Program-made: the position numbers and the translations under genes | From: CAVQBP01 sp963723205 | Lineage (GTDB): Bacteria > Bacteroidota > Ignavibacteria > Ignavibacteriales > Ignavibacteriaceae | DNA: 64,000 nt | Assembly: GCA_963723205.1 (NCBI GenBank) | Contig: CAVRQC010000037.1 | Span: forward strand, 1-64,000 | Direction of reading: 5' to 3' | Notes under the pieces: generated by a model | What the model saw: only the letters and a program-made list of their open reading frames with translations | The model's database searches: none | What the model was told of the DNA's origin: nothing | Part shown: in pieces, positions 23,012 through 32,021 of the stretch | How the letters are laid out: the number at the start of each line of letters is the position of its first letter | Position numbering within the stretch: position 1 is the stretch's first letter

Positions 23012-25354
23012 ATGAGATTTGCAGTCATCAGTTTTTTCTTTCTTACAACTATTACTTTTTCCCAGACAAAATTTATCATTTCAGGAACCGTAAGAGACAG
23101 CACTACAAATGCTCCTCTGGCTAACACTAATATTCTTATTATTTCAGAGAATATTGGCTCAGCTGCAGACTCAGCCGGTAATTTTAATCTTCAGCTTGAA
23201 CCGGGAGTTTACAAAATAAAGTTCAGTTATGTTGGGTTTGAAAGCAAAATAATTTCTGTAACTCTGTCTAAAAACAAATATGATTTTAATGTTAAGCTCT
23301 CCCCTTCTCTTATAAACCAGGGTGAAGTTAATGTCACTGGTGAAAAATATCCCTCATCGGGAGTAGTGCAGAATATCGAAAAAGACAATATTGAAAAGAT
23401 GCCCACAATTTTTTCTGATGTCCTGAGAAGTGTAAAAATAATGCCCGGTGTTGTTTCAAACGACGAGTTATCGAGTGGCTACAATGTAAGAGGCGGGAAC
23501 TATGATCAAAATCTTATTTACTTGAACGGATTTGAAATTCACAGACCGCTTTTAATAAAAGAAGGACTGGAAGAAAATCAATCTATAATTAATCAGAATT
23601 TTGTAAATGATATGCAATTCTTCCCAGGCGGTTTCCCGGCAAATTTAGGTGATAAGATTTCATCTGCATTAAATGTAAATTATTTAGTACCGGAAAACGA
23701 TTCTCTTTCTTTGTCATCTACAGCTAATTTATTAAACCTTTCAGCTACATTGTCAAAAAAATCAGGTCCTTTATCCTGGATAACAGGGGTAAGATATTCA
23801 TATCCGGCTTTATTGGGGCAGTCACTTCAGAGAAAAGGAATATATAAACCTGAATTTTTTGATTTTCAGTTGTATTCCAGATATAATATCAATAATAATT
23901 CATACATTGACCTTTTGGCCATATACGGCAGGAATAAATACAAGCTTCAGCCGGAAAGCTGGCAGGGAAATTACGGTAATTATTTTTACGTAGACCAGGT
24001 CTTATTTCAATTTGACGGTTCCCGTAATTATTCTTTCAATAATGGATTTTACAGTATTAAATATAATAGCATACTGAATAAAAACCTGGTCTTCACACTC
24101 GCAGCCGATTATTATAATGATACTGAAACAGATAATACTGCTCTCACCGCGGATTCCTATTTTCTGCCCGATGTCCGTTACAAAACAGGAGTAAAGCACT
24201 ATTTAAAAAGCAGATTTGAATATGCCGATGATAGACTGGATATCTATTCTGCAGAAATTAAGCCGTCTTTAAATTATACTGCAGGAATTCATTCTATTGA
24301 ATCCGGTATCGACTTTACCTATTCTGACATGAAGAGCTATACAAATGAAAGAACTTTTGAGACCGGCCAGGATTCTGCATTAGAGACTCCTATTTCAACT
24401 AATTTAAATCAGCACTATACTTTTCGTTCGATCGCTGGTTATATCATTGACCAGATTACTTTTAACCAGGACTTAACCTTAAATGCCGGTGCAAGAATTT
24501 TAAAATATTTTTATTCAAATGAAACTTTAGTCAGCCCTAGAATATTGTTGTTTTATACTCCCTCACCTAAACACACATTTAATTTAAATTATGGTTATTA
24601 TTATCAGCCCCCTTCTGCATATGAATTAAGAAATAATCCTCCCCCGGCAAATACAAAACTGATATCTCAAAAAGCCGCTCATTATATAGCCGGATGGGAA
24701 TACAGACCAAAGCCGAAACAGAAATACCAGTTAGAAATTTTTTATAAAAAAATGGATGATTTAATTCCTTACAATATTGAGAATCTGCAGATACATTATC
24801 TTGGAACAAATTCAATGGAAGGTTATGCCTATGGTTTTGATTTCCAGTACCAGGGTGAAATAATCCGGAGATTAAAAAGCTGGATTGGATATAGTTATCT
24901 TAATTCAAAAGAAAAACCCAAAGACGGCTCGGGAGATTGGCAGCACAGCCTAAATGATCAAACACATACGATAAAAGTATTTCTCCAGGACAGAACGGAA
25001 AAGCATCCTGAATTTCAGGTACATGTAAGATTCATTTTAGGAACAGGGCTCCTGTTCCATCCGCAGATTCATAAGCTGAATGAAAATACAGGAAAGACTG
25101 AACTAGCATACGATCTTAATGATGTCGGACAATTACCACTGTATTACAGGGCTGATATGGGAATTACATATGATTTTAAATTTAAAAATAAATCGAAACT
25201 AACTCTGATTGCTGAGGTTCTTAATGTTTTTGATAAGCATAATGTTGCCAATTACAGCTGGTACTCGGTGTTCCTATATACAAAAACTACAATAGGAGTA
25301 CCTCAACTGTTTTCCGGAAGATTTTTTAATATCGGCGCCAGCTATGATTTATAG
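23012..25354 (+). CDS. TonB-dependent receptor with CarboxypepD_reg-like domain, copy 1
   Basis: 780 residues. Signal peptide (1-18), a carboxypeptidase-regulatory-like domain (about 22-105: ISGTVRDSTTNAPLANTNILI...SYVGFESKIISV), a plug domain (about 115-225: VLRSVKIMPGVVSNDELSSGYNVRGGNYDQNLIYLNG), then an outer membrane beta barrel ending in FFNIGASYDL with aromatic termini. It takes up a large substrate using TonB energy; no SusD partner is adjacent, so it is not a classical Sus pair. Paralogous to the next gene. Confidence 0.9.
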   Translation: MRFAVISFFFLTTITFSQTKFIISGTVRDSTTNAPLANTNILIISENIGSAADSAGNFNLQLEPGVYKIKFSYVGFESKIISVTLSKNKYDFNVKLSPSLINQGEVNVTGEKYPSSGVVQNIEKDNIEKMPTIFSDVLRSVKIMPGVVSNDELSSGYNVRGGNYDQNLIYLNGFEIHRPLLIKEGLEENQSIINQNFVNDMQFFPGGFPANLGDKISSALNVNYLVPENDSLSLSSTANLLNLSATLSKKSGPLSWITGVRYSYPALLGQSLQRKGIYKPEFFDFQLYSRYNINNNSYIDLLAIYGRNKYKLQPESWQGNYGNYFYVDQVLFQFDGSRNYSFNNGFYSIKYNSILNKNLVFTLAADYYNDTETDNTALTADSYFLPDVRYKTGVKHYLKSRFEYADDRLDIYSAEIKPSLNYTAGIHSIESGIDFTYSDMKSYTNERTFETGQDSALETPISTNLNQHYTFRSIAGYIIDQITFNQDLTLNAGARILKYFYSNETLVSPRILLFYTPSPKHTFNLNYGYYYQPPSAYELRNNPPPANTKLISQKAAHYIAGWEYRPKPKQKYQLEIFYKKMDDLIPYNIENLQIHYLGTNSMEGYAYGFDFQYQGEIIRRLKSWIGYSYLNSKEKPKDGSGDWQHSLNDQTHTIKVFLQDRTEKHPEFQVHVRFILGTGLLFHPQIHKLNENTGKTELAYDLNDVGQLPLYYRADMGITYDFKFKNKSKLTLIAEVLNVFDKHNVANYSWYSVFLYTKTTIGVPQLFSGRFFNIGASYDL

Positions 25355-25585
25355 AAGCTTACGGAAACAATTGGAAGGCAAGATGGAATGGTAGAATTTT
25401 GGAATGATAAGAGAATGATGAATTTATTCCATTTTTCAAGTATTCCATTATTCCAAACTGATTTCATTTGTTCGGTTATTGCCTTGATAAATTAAATTAA
25501 AACACATTAGTTAAACAATAATATTAAGGAGCATTTATAAAATTTTTGTTACTGCATTTTAGTAAAATTAAATCAGAGAATATTA
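25355..25585. repeat. intergenic inverted TTCCA/TGGAA repeats
   Basis: No gene. TTGGAATGATAAG and ATTATTCCAA, with further GGAATGG and TTCCATT blocks between 25380 and 25458, fold into an imperfect hairpin downstream of the first receptor. The following 120 bases are the leader of the second receptor. Confidence 0.4.
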
Positions 25586-27931
25586 ATGAAATTTGCAGTA
25601 ATCAGTTTTTTCATATTCACATCTGTTTCTTTTTCACAAACACAACTCTCTATTTCAGGCACTGTAAAAGACAGCACAACAAAAGAACCTTTATTTAATA
25701 CTAATGTTTATGTTGAATCAACCGGTATTGGTACGGTTACCGATTCCAGCGGCAGCTTTAAACTAAATATCAATTCCGGATACCACAAAATAAGATTTAG
25801 TTATGTAGGGTATGAGAGTAAAACAATTTCAATGTACTTTTCAAAAAATAAATTTAACCTGGATATTGAGCTCTCCCCTTCTGCGATAGAACAGAAGCAA
25901 GTTAATGTCCGGGGTGAAAAATATCCGAGTTCGGCAGTTGTCCAGACGATCGAAGGAAGAAATATTGAAAGAATGCCGACTATTTTATCCGATGTGTTGA
26001 GAAGTGTAAAGATACTTCCGGGAGTTGTCTCAAATGATGAACTTTCCAGCGGGTATAATGTCAGGGGCGGGAATTATGATCAAAATCTTATTTATTTAAA
26101 TGGATTTGAAATTCACAGACCGTTTCTAATTAAAGAAGGGATTGAAGAAAATCAATCTTTAATAAACGAAAATTTTGTTAAAGATATTCAATTTTTTCCC
26201 GGTGGTTTTCCTGCTAATTTTGGAGATAAAATTTCATCTGCTTTGAACGTAGATTATTTTGTACCTGAAAACGAGTCTCTCAATGTTCAGTCAAAAGTGA
26301 ATCTGCTTAATCTGTCTGCTACTGTATCTAAAAAATCCGGACCTTTATCCTGGATTACCGGGATAAGATACTCATATCCTTTTCTGTTAGGCCAAACACT
26401 GCAAAGAAAAGGGAAATATAGACCTGAATTTTTTGATATCCAGCTGTATTCAAGGTATAAATTAACAAGCAGCTCTTATTTGGATCTGTTAACAATTTAT
26501 GGAAGAAATAATTTCAAGCTGACGCCAAACAGCTGGCAGGGAAATTTCCAGCTGAACAGATATGATATAAGAGAGGTTTCAATTTTTTTTTCAGGCAGCA
26601 GAAATTATTCTTTTAACAGCGGATTCTACGGATTGAAATATAATAATATATTAAGCGATAAATTAAATTTTACTTTAGCGGCAGATTTTTATAACGATAT
26701 CGAAAAAGATAATACGGATCTTTCTTCAAATTTTTATTACTCAGAAGACGGTTACAATCCAAATGAAAACCGGCAGTACTTAAAAACAGGTTATGAAAAA
26801 TCAAACGATAAATTAAATTTAAACACTATTGAGATTAAACCTTCTTTAAGTTATCAGACAGGAATTCATTCATTTGAAACCGGCATCGATATGCGGTATT
26901 CGGAAATGAGAAATAATGTTGATGAACATATTTATCAAACAGGATCCGATTCGACTCTTGAACCTCCTCTTTCAACTAATTTAAACCAGTACAATACTTT
27001 CCGTTCAGTTGCAGGTTATATAATGGATCAAATGGCTTTTAACAGACAATTAACATTAAATGCCGGGATCAGAATACTGAAATATTTTTACACAAATGAA
27101 ACATTAGTAAGCCCGAGAATTATTCTATTCTACATTCCTTCCCCAAAACATACTTTTAACTTCAGCTATGGTTATTATTACCAGCCTCCTTATGTTTATG
27201 AACTGCGGGATAATCCTCTTTCGCAAAATCAAAAATTGATTTCTCAAAGTGCCGCACACTATATTGCAGGATGGGAATATCGGCCTAAGCCGACCGCGAA
27301 ATATCAGTTTGAATTATTCTATAAAAAAATGAATAACCTCATACCGTATAATATTGAAAAACTGCAGATACGTTATCTCGGTTCAAATATAATGAATGGT
27401 TATTCTTACGGATTTGATTTCCAGTACCAGGGTGAAATTGTACCGGGACTTAAAAGCTGGATTGGCTACAGCTACCTGGATTCCAAAGAGAAGTTGAAAG
27501 ATGGTACAGGTGATTGGCAGAGAAGTTTAAATGATCAAACACACACATTTAAAGTCTTTCTTCAGGATAGGACAAAAAAGCATCCTAACTTCCAGGTTCA
27601 TGTAAGATTGATTGCGGGAAGCGGTCTTTTGTATCACCCTCAGGTCTATGCAGTAGATCAAAAAACAGGAAAAACCTATGTAACTTACAATTTAAATAGA
27701 GTATGGGAATTTCCATTCTATTTCAGGATGGATATGGGAATGACTTTCGATTTTAATTTTAAAAATAATTCAAAGCTGACTTTACTTGTCGAAGTGCTGA
27801 ACATCTTTGATAAACAAAATATTGCCGATTATAACTGGTATACAATCTTCCCCGTTTCCAAATATCCTATTGCTGTTCCTCAATTATTTTCGGGGAGGTT
27901 TTTCAACATTGGAGTGAATTACAGCTTATAA
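25586..27931 (+). CDS. TonB-dependent receptor with CarboxypepD_reg-like domain, copy 2
   Basis: 781 residues with the same build as the upstream copy: signal peptide, regulatory-like domain (ISGTVKDSTTKEPLFNTN), plug with GYNVRGGNYDQNLIYLNGFEIHRP, and a barrel ending FFNIGVNYSL. The plug and barrel cores are nearly identical in many blocks while the first domain and extracellular loops differ, the pattern expected after tandem duplication and selection for another ligand. A fragment with the same C-terminus lies 270 bases downstream, so a third copy once existed. Confidence 0.9.
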   Translation: MKFAVISFFIFTSVSFSQTQLSISGTVKDSTTKEPLFNTNVYVESTGIGTVTDSSGSFKLNINSGYHKIRFSYVGYESKTISMYFSKNKFNLDIELSPSAIEQKQVNVRGEKYPSSAVVQTIEGRNIERMPTILSDVLRSVKILPGVVSNDELSSGYNVRGGNYDQNLIYLNGFEIHRPFLIKEGIEENQSLINENFVKDIQFFPGGFPANFGDKISSALNVDYFVPENESLNVQSKVNLLNLSATVSKKSGPLSWITGIRYSYPFLLGQTLQRKGKYRPEFFDIQLYSRYKLTSSSYLDLLTIYGRNNFKLTPNSWQGNFQLNRYDIREVSIFFSGSRNYSFNSGFYGLKYNNILSDKLNFTLAADFYNDIEKDNTDLSSNFYYSEDGYNPNENRQYLKTGYEKSNDKLNLNTIEIKPSLSYQTGIHSFETGIDMRYSEMRNNVDEHIYQTGSDSTLEPPLSTNLNQYNTFRSVAGYIMDQMAFNRQLTLNAGIRILKYFYTNETLVSPRIILFYIPSPKHTFNFSYGYYYQPPYVYELRDNPLSQNQKLISQSAAHYIAGWEYRPKPTAKYQFELFYKKMNNLIPYNIEKLQIRYLGSNIMNGYSYGFDFQYQGEIVPGLKSWIGYSYLDSKEKLKDGTGDWQRSLNDQTHTFKVFLQDRTKKHPNFQVHVRLIAGSGLLYHPQVYAVDQKTGKTYVTYNLNRVWEFPFYFRMDMGMTFDFNFKNNSKLTLLVEVLNIFDKQNIADYNWYTIFPVSKYPIAVPQLFSGRFFNIGVNYSL

Positions 27932-27980
27932 TAATACGAGATGCTTGTAGTCTTTCACATAAATATACTTGTAGTTGGTG

Positions 27981-28110
27981 TCATTTCGTCTCGGCTGTCT
28001 TGGTCCAGGCCATGACAGCATTTATATTTATCGATTCCGCTATATTATCATATACACTTTATGTTTACTCATTCCCCTGTCAAGGAATGGTCCTTGACAG
28101 CCAGGAGTAC
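27981..28110. repeat. dispersed intergenic repeat, copy A
   Basis: Starts TGTCATTTCG, then a palindromic block GGCTGTCTTGGTCC/GGCCATGACAGC, about 60 bases of AT-rich sequence, and a second block CCTGTCAAGGA/TCCTTGACAGCC. The same two blocks with similar spacing occur inverted at about 52037-52140. A mobile or miniature element is likely. Confidence 0.55.
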
Positions 28111-28201
28111 AACGCAAATCCTATATCAACATATACTCGTTGCTCTCAAAAATCTGGAAATCAAACCTAATTCCGGCCAAGTTTTATGTATAGAAATGTA
28201 A

Positions 28202-28264
28202 GTAGCCGTTCCGCAATTATTTTCGGACAGGTTTTTCAACGTTGGAGTGAATTACTCACTATAA
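28202..28264 (+). pseudogene. C-terminal remnant of a third TonB receptor
   Basis: The frame reads VAVPQLFSDRFFNVGVNYSL followed by a stop, nearly the last 20 residues of the second receptor. Nothing upstream continues the frame. It is the scar of a deleted copy, or of a repeat insertion between duplicated ends. Confidence 0.75.
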
Positions 28265-28276
28265 CAATGTGGGATT

Positions 28277-28335
28277 CTGGATACTTGATACTCGATAGAG
28301 ATGTATGTATCGAGTATCAAGCTACGAGTATCCAG
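28277..28335. repeat. intergenic hairpin repeat (CTGGATAC family)
   Basis: CTTGATACTCGATA and TATCGAGTATCAAG are perfect 14-bp arms, flanked by CTGGATA and TATCCAG. Related GATACC/GGTATC sequences occur near 31966, 51919 and 52211. Confidence 0.6.
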
Positions 28336-28362
28336 TATAGGAATTCTCAATAAATAGAGATT

Positions 28363-28494
28363 GTCATTTCGGGCATAATAGTCAATTTGATTGCTCATAG
28401 GCAACTGAGAAATCTTAAAACGCATTCGTAAGATTTCTCATTCCGATATTTAAAAAAAAATAGCATGAGTCGGAATTCGAATTGACAATACTAC
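28363..28494. repeat. dispersed GAAATCTTA repeat, copy C
   Basis: Runs from ATTGTCATTTCG through CTGAGAAATCTTAA and the inverted TAAGATTTCTC to TCGAATTGACAAT. A related element with the same order of blocks is at 39773-39902. Elements of this type are scattered between genes in related bacteria (general knowledge). Confidence 0.55.
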
Positions 28495-28533
28495 CTTTGG
28501 AGAAACCTATCAAATATCTTTAACTTTATTATT

Positions 28534-29853
28534 TTAGATTATTCCCTTTTCTTTCAATACTGATTCAATCGTCACCGCACCGATTTCCTGCAATTCATAC
28601 CTGACACGTGTAGAAGGTTTATTGATCTTCAGAATTCTTCCCAAATCGATCGGAGTACCTATTATAACAGAATCACAATCGGTTTTATTAATAGTAGTTT
28701 CAAGGTCTTTCATCTGCTCCTCACCGTATCCCATAGCTGGTAAAAGCGTTCCGATTTTTGGATATTTCTTATAAGTATCAGATATTGAATTTACGGTATA
28801 AGGACGCGGATCAACAAGTTCTTTTGCTCCATGATTCCACGCAGCTACAACTGCAGCGCCGTAAGTCATTTCACCATGGGTTAAAGTAGGACCATCTTCA
28901 ACTGCCAAAACTCTCTTCCCTTTTATTAATGAAGGATCATCAACAAAAATAGGAGAAGCAGCTTCAATAATCTGAGCTTCAGGATTTACTTCCCTGATAT
29001 TATTTCTTACAGTTCTGACATTCTCAGGATCTGCAGAATCAATTTTATTAATGATTGCTGCAGTAGCAAGTCTTAAAGAAGTATTTCCCGGATAATAGTG
29101 AAGTTCATGTCCTGCCCTGTGCGGGTCAACTATAGTAAAAGTAACATCAGGTTTTATAAAGGAAATATCATTATTCCCTCCATCCCAGATAATAATATCC
29201 GCTTCTTTTTCTGCCTCTCTTAAAATAGCTTCGTAATCAACACCTGCATAAATAATACTTCCCATAGCAATATGAGGTTCATATTCTTCTATTTCTTCAA
29301 TAGTGCATTTATATTTTTTTAGATCTGCAAGAGAAGCATAGCGCTGCACTTTTTGTTTTACAAGATCTCCGTACGGCATAGGGTGTCTGATAGATACAAC
29401 CTTTTTACCTGCATTCCTCAATATATTAACAACTTTTCTTGAAGTCTGGGATTTACCCGCTCCGGTTCTAACAGCTACAACTGCAACAACCGGTTTACTG
29501 CTTTTCAGCATAGTTTCATCGGCTCCCAGCAGCCTGAATGAAACACCTTCAGCATTAACAATTGAAGCTTTTGTCATAACATAATCAAACGGAAGATCAG
29601 AATACGAAAATACTACTTCATGAATATTCAGTTCTTTTATTAGCTCCTTTAATTCCAATTCATCATATATTTTTATACCGGATGGATACAATTTACCAGC
29701 TAATTCAGCCGGATAAATCCTATTGTCGATATTTGGAATTTGTGTCGCGGTAAATGCCAATACATTATATTCTGGATTCTCACGAAAGAAGACATTAAAA
29801 TTATGAAAGTCCCGTCCTGCGGCGCCCATAATAAGTATATTTTTCTTCTGCAT
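28534..29853 (-). CDS. cyclic 2,3-diphosphoglycerate synthetase-like P-loop protein
   Basis: 439 residues. An N-terminal Rossmann-like region (ILIMGAAGRDFHNFNVFFR) precedes a P-loop (VVAVRTGAGKSQTSRKV, about 125-141), with DIIIWDGGNND as Walker B and a family-specific C-terminal part (EDGPTLTHGEMTYGAAVVAA). In methanogens this family makes the thermoprotectant cyclic diphosphoglycerate; bacterial members are annotated the same but their substrate is unproved. It stands alone on the minus strand between repeats and glmS, 108 bases from glmS. Family firm, role uncertain. Confidence 0.75.
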   Translation of the reverse strand: MQKKNILIMGAAGRDFHNFNVFFRENPEYNVLAFTATQIPNIDNRIYPAELAGKLYPSGIKIYDELELKELIKELNIHEVVFSYSDLPFDYVMTKASIVNAEGVSFRLLGADETMLKSSKPVVAVVAVRTGAGKSQTSRKVVNILRNAGKKVVSIRHPMPYGDLVKQKVQRYASLADLKKYKCTIEEIEEYEPHIAMGSIIYAGVDYEAILREAEKEADIIIWDGGNNDISFIKPDVTFTIVDPHRAGHELHYYPGNTSLRLATAAIINKIDSADPENVRTVRNNIREVNPEAQIIEAASPIFVDDPSLIKGKRVLAVEDGPTLTHGEMTYGAAVVAAWNHGAKELVDPRPYTVNSISDTYKKYPKIGTLLPAMGYGEEQMKDLETTINKTDCDSVIIGTPIDLGRILKINKPSTRVRYELQEIGAVTIESVLKEKGII

Positions 29854-29961
29854 AGAGTATCTCTCCTTTATATTTTTTGATTAAGGAAAAAGGAAGAGAA
29901 CCTTTTTGAGGCTCCTTCCTGAATTTTTTATAAACTTTGAAAAGTAATTAGCTCCTGATTC

Positions 29962-31794
29962 TTATTCTACTGTAACGCTTTTTGCTAAATTTCTAGGCTG
30001 GTCTACATTTAATCCTTTCTTTACCGCAATATGATAGGCTAATAGCTGAAGCGGTATAACCGTTAATAATGGCATTAACATTCTAATCGTATCCGGTATT
30101 TTTATAGAATAGTCGACAAGCTCATCAATTTTATTATCATTTTCACTAGCAATTGCAATTATTTTTCCTTTGCGTGCTTTTACTTCCTGGATATTACTTA
30201 TAATTTTATCATAGGTTGAATCCTTTGGTGCAATAAAAACCGCAGGCATATTATCATCAATTAAAGCAATCGGACCATGTTTCATTTCTGCAGCAGGATA
30301 ACCCTCTGCATGAATGTATGAAATTTCTTTTAACTTTAGTGCACCTTCAAGGGCCACAGGGAAATTGTACCCTCTCCCTAAATACAGGAAATTCTTCACA
30401 TTCTTAAATTGTTCAGATATTTCTTCAATTTGATCATTGAGCTTTAATATCTGGTAAATTTTATCGGGAATTTTTAACATTTCTTCGCCAATCGTCCTTC
30501 CATCTATGAGACTCATATTTTTTCTTCTTGCAATAAGCAGAGTAATTAATGCAAGAACAACAAGCTGTGATGTAAAAGCTTTTGTGGAGGCAACACCTAT
30601 TTCCGGACCGGCGTGAGTATAAACTCCTGCCACACTTTCCCTTGCAATAGAACTTCCAACCACATTACATATACCGAGCGTCATAGCTCCTCTAATTTTT
30701 GCTTCACGCAGTGCGGCAAGTGTATCGGCTGTTTCCCCGCTTTGAGTAATAAAAAAGATCGTATCGTCTTTTGTAACAATCGGATTCCTGTACCTGAACT
30801 CAGACGCGTACTCGACTTCTGTAGGAATGCGTGCAAACTGCTCGAACATATATTCTCCCACCAGACCGGAATGCCAGGAAGTACCGCAGGCAGAGATTAC
30901 GATTCTTTTTGAATTCACAAGCTGCTCTTCAACATTCATTAAGCCGCCAAGTTTGGAAGTACCAGTTTCCAATAATATCCTGCCGCGCATCGAGTTTGCA
31001 ATTGATTCCGGCTGTTCCATAATTTCTTTAAGCATGAAATGATTGTACCCGCCTTTATCGATTTCATCAAGGCTCATATCAATTTCAGTTATTTCCTTTT
31101 CGATACGGTGGTTTGTAACTGTTTTAGCAAAGAACCTGTCTTTATAAACCTCAACCATTTCACCATCTTCAAGATAAACTACCTGCTTTGTGTGTGCAAG
31201 AATTGCAGAGACATCGGATGCAACAAGGTTTTCATTTTCACCGATTCCTAAAACAAGAGGTGAGCCTTTGCGTGCGGCAATAATCTTATCCGGTTCATTC
31301 TGATAGATGACTGCTATTCCATATGTTCCCTCAACTTCCGTAAGAGCCATTCTAACAGATTTAAATAAAGAAAATCCTTTCTTTAAAAAACTATCTATCA
31401 AGTGAGGTAAAACTTCCGAATCAGTTTCGGTAATAAATTGATACCCCAGCTTTTTCAAGTTGTTTCTTAAAACCTGGTAATTTTCAATTATTCCGTTATG
31501 TATCACAAAAAGAGTTTTGTCAGTGTTAAAATGCGGATGTGCATTTACTTCATTGGGAATACCATGAGTAGCCCATCTTGTATGTCCGATTCCTATTGTA
31601 CCACCTCCATTAAGGTATTCAATTTTTTCTTCCAGAAGGGATACTTTACCTTTATTCTTAACTATGTGTGAAACTGAATCAACAATTGTAGCAACTCCGG
31701 CAGAATCATACCCCCTATATTCCAACCTTTTTAATCCATTTATCAGAATCGGGATACAATTTTTATTTCCAATATAGCCTACTATTCCGCACAT
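29962..31794 (-). CDS. glmS: glucosamine-fructose-6-phosphate aminotransferase
   Basis: 610 residues. The N-terminal glutaminase begins MCGIVGYIG with catalytic Cys2 (after Met removal), with RLEYRGYDSAGVA and GIGHTRWATHG. Two SIS domains follow (SACGTSWHSGLV, FITQSGETADTL, GIASTKAFTSQ-type) and the end is NLAKSVTVE. It makes glucosamine-6-phosphate from fructose-6-phosphate and glutamine, feeding peptidoglycan and the amino sugars of the polysaccharide locus downstream. No glmS ribozyme is seen in the short upstream region, so regulation is by other means. Confidence 0.97.
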   Translation of the reverse strand: MCGIVGYIGNKNCIPILINGLKRLEYRGYDSAGVATIVDSVSHIVKNKGKVSLLEEKIEYLNGGGTIGIGHTRWATHGIPNEVNAHPHFNTDKTLFVIHNGIIENYQVLRNNLKKLGYQFITETDSEVLPHLIDSFLKKGFSLFKSVRMALTEVEGTYGIAVIYQNEPDKIIAARKGSPLVLGIGENENLVASDVSAILAHTKQVVYLEDGEMVEVYKDRFFAKTVTNHRIEKEITEIDMSLDEIDKGGYNHFMLKEIMEQPESIANSMRGRILLETGTSKLGGLMNVEEQLVNSKRIVISACGTSWHSGLVGEYMFEQFARIPTEVEYASEFRYRNPIVTKDDTIFFITQSGETADTLAALREAKIRGAMTLGICNVVGSSIARESVAGVYTHAGPEIGVASTKAFTSQLVVLALITLLIARRKNMSLIDGRTIGEEMLKIPDKIYQILKLNDQIEEISEQFKNVKNFLYLGRGYNFPVALEGALKLKEISYIHAEGYPAAEMKHGPIALIDDNMPAVFIAPKDSTYDKIISNIQEVKARKGKIIAIASENDNKIDELVDYSIKIPDTIRMLMPLLTVIPLQLLAYHIAVKKGLNVDQPRNLAKSVTVE

Positions 31795-31959
31795 ATTTAA
31801 CCTTTATATTATTTATTTAAAAAGGATTAAAGCACAAAAATAATGCCCAATAATGATTTTATTAAAAAACTAAAATAATAATAAGAAATGAAAAAGATAA
31901 GTCTTAAAAAATTAATCCATCAATGACTTAATTTGATAATCACACATTAAAATGAACTA

Positions 31960-32010
31960 TATACAGGATGCCAGATACCTGAAAAATACATCCGGTATCA
32001 GGTAGTAAGT
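31960..32010. repeat. short GATACC-type intergenic repeat
   Basis: GGATGCCAGATACCTGA and ATCCGGTATCAGGTA lie in the 227-base gap between glmS and the C25 protease gene. They resemble blocks at 28277, 51919 and 52211. Only partly self-complementary (about 7 bp). Confidence 0.35.
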
Positions 32011-32021
32011 TACAACGAGAT

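Noticed and set aside
29854..29961. glmS ribozyme or riboswitch near glmS
   Set aside because: The 5' side of glmS is at 31795 and upward, where only a short AT-rich gap with GATACC repeats is present; no ribozyme core was recognised.
30613..31251. Several plus-strand frames within glmS
   Set aside because: Antisense shadows of a fully conserved glmS sequence.
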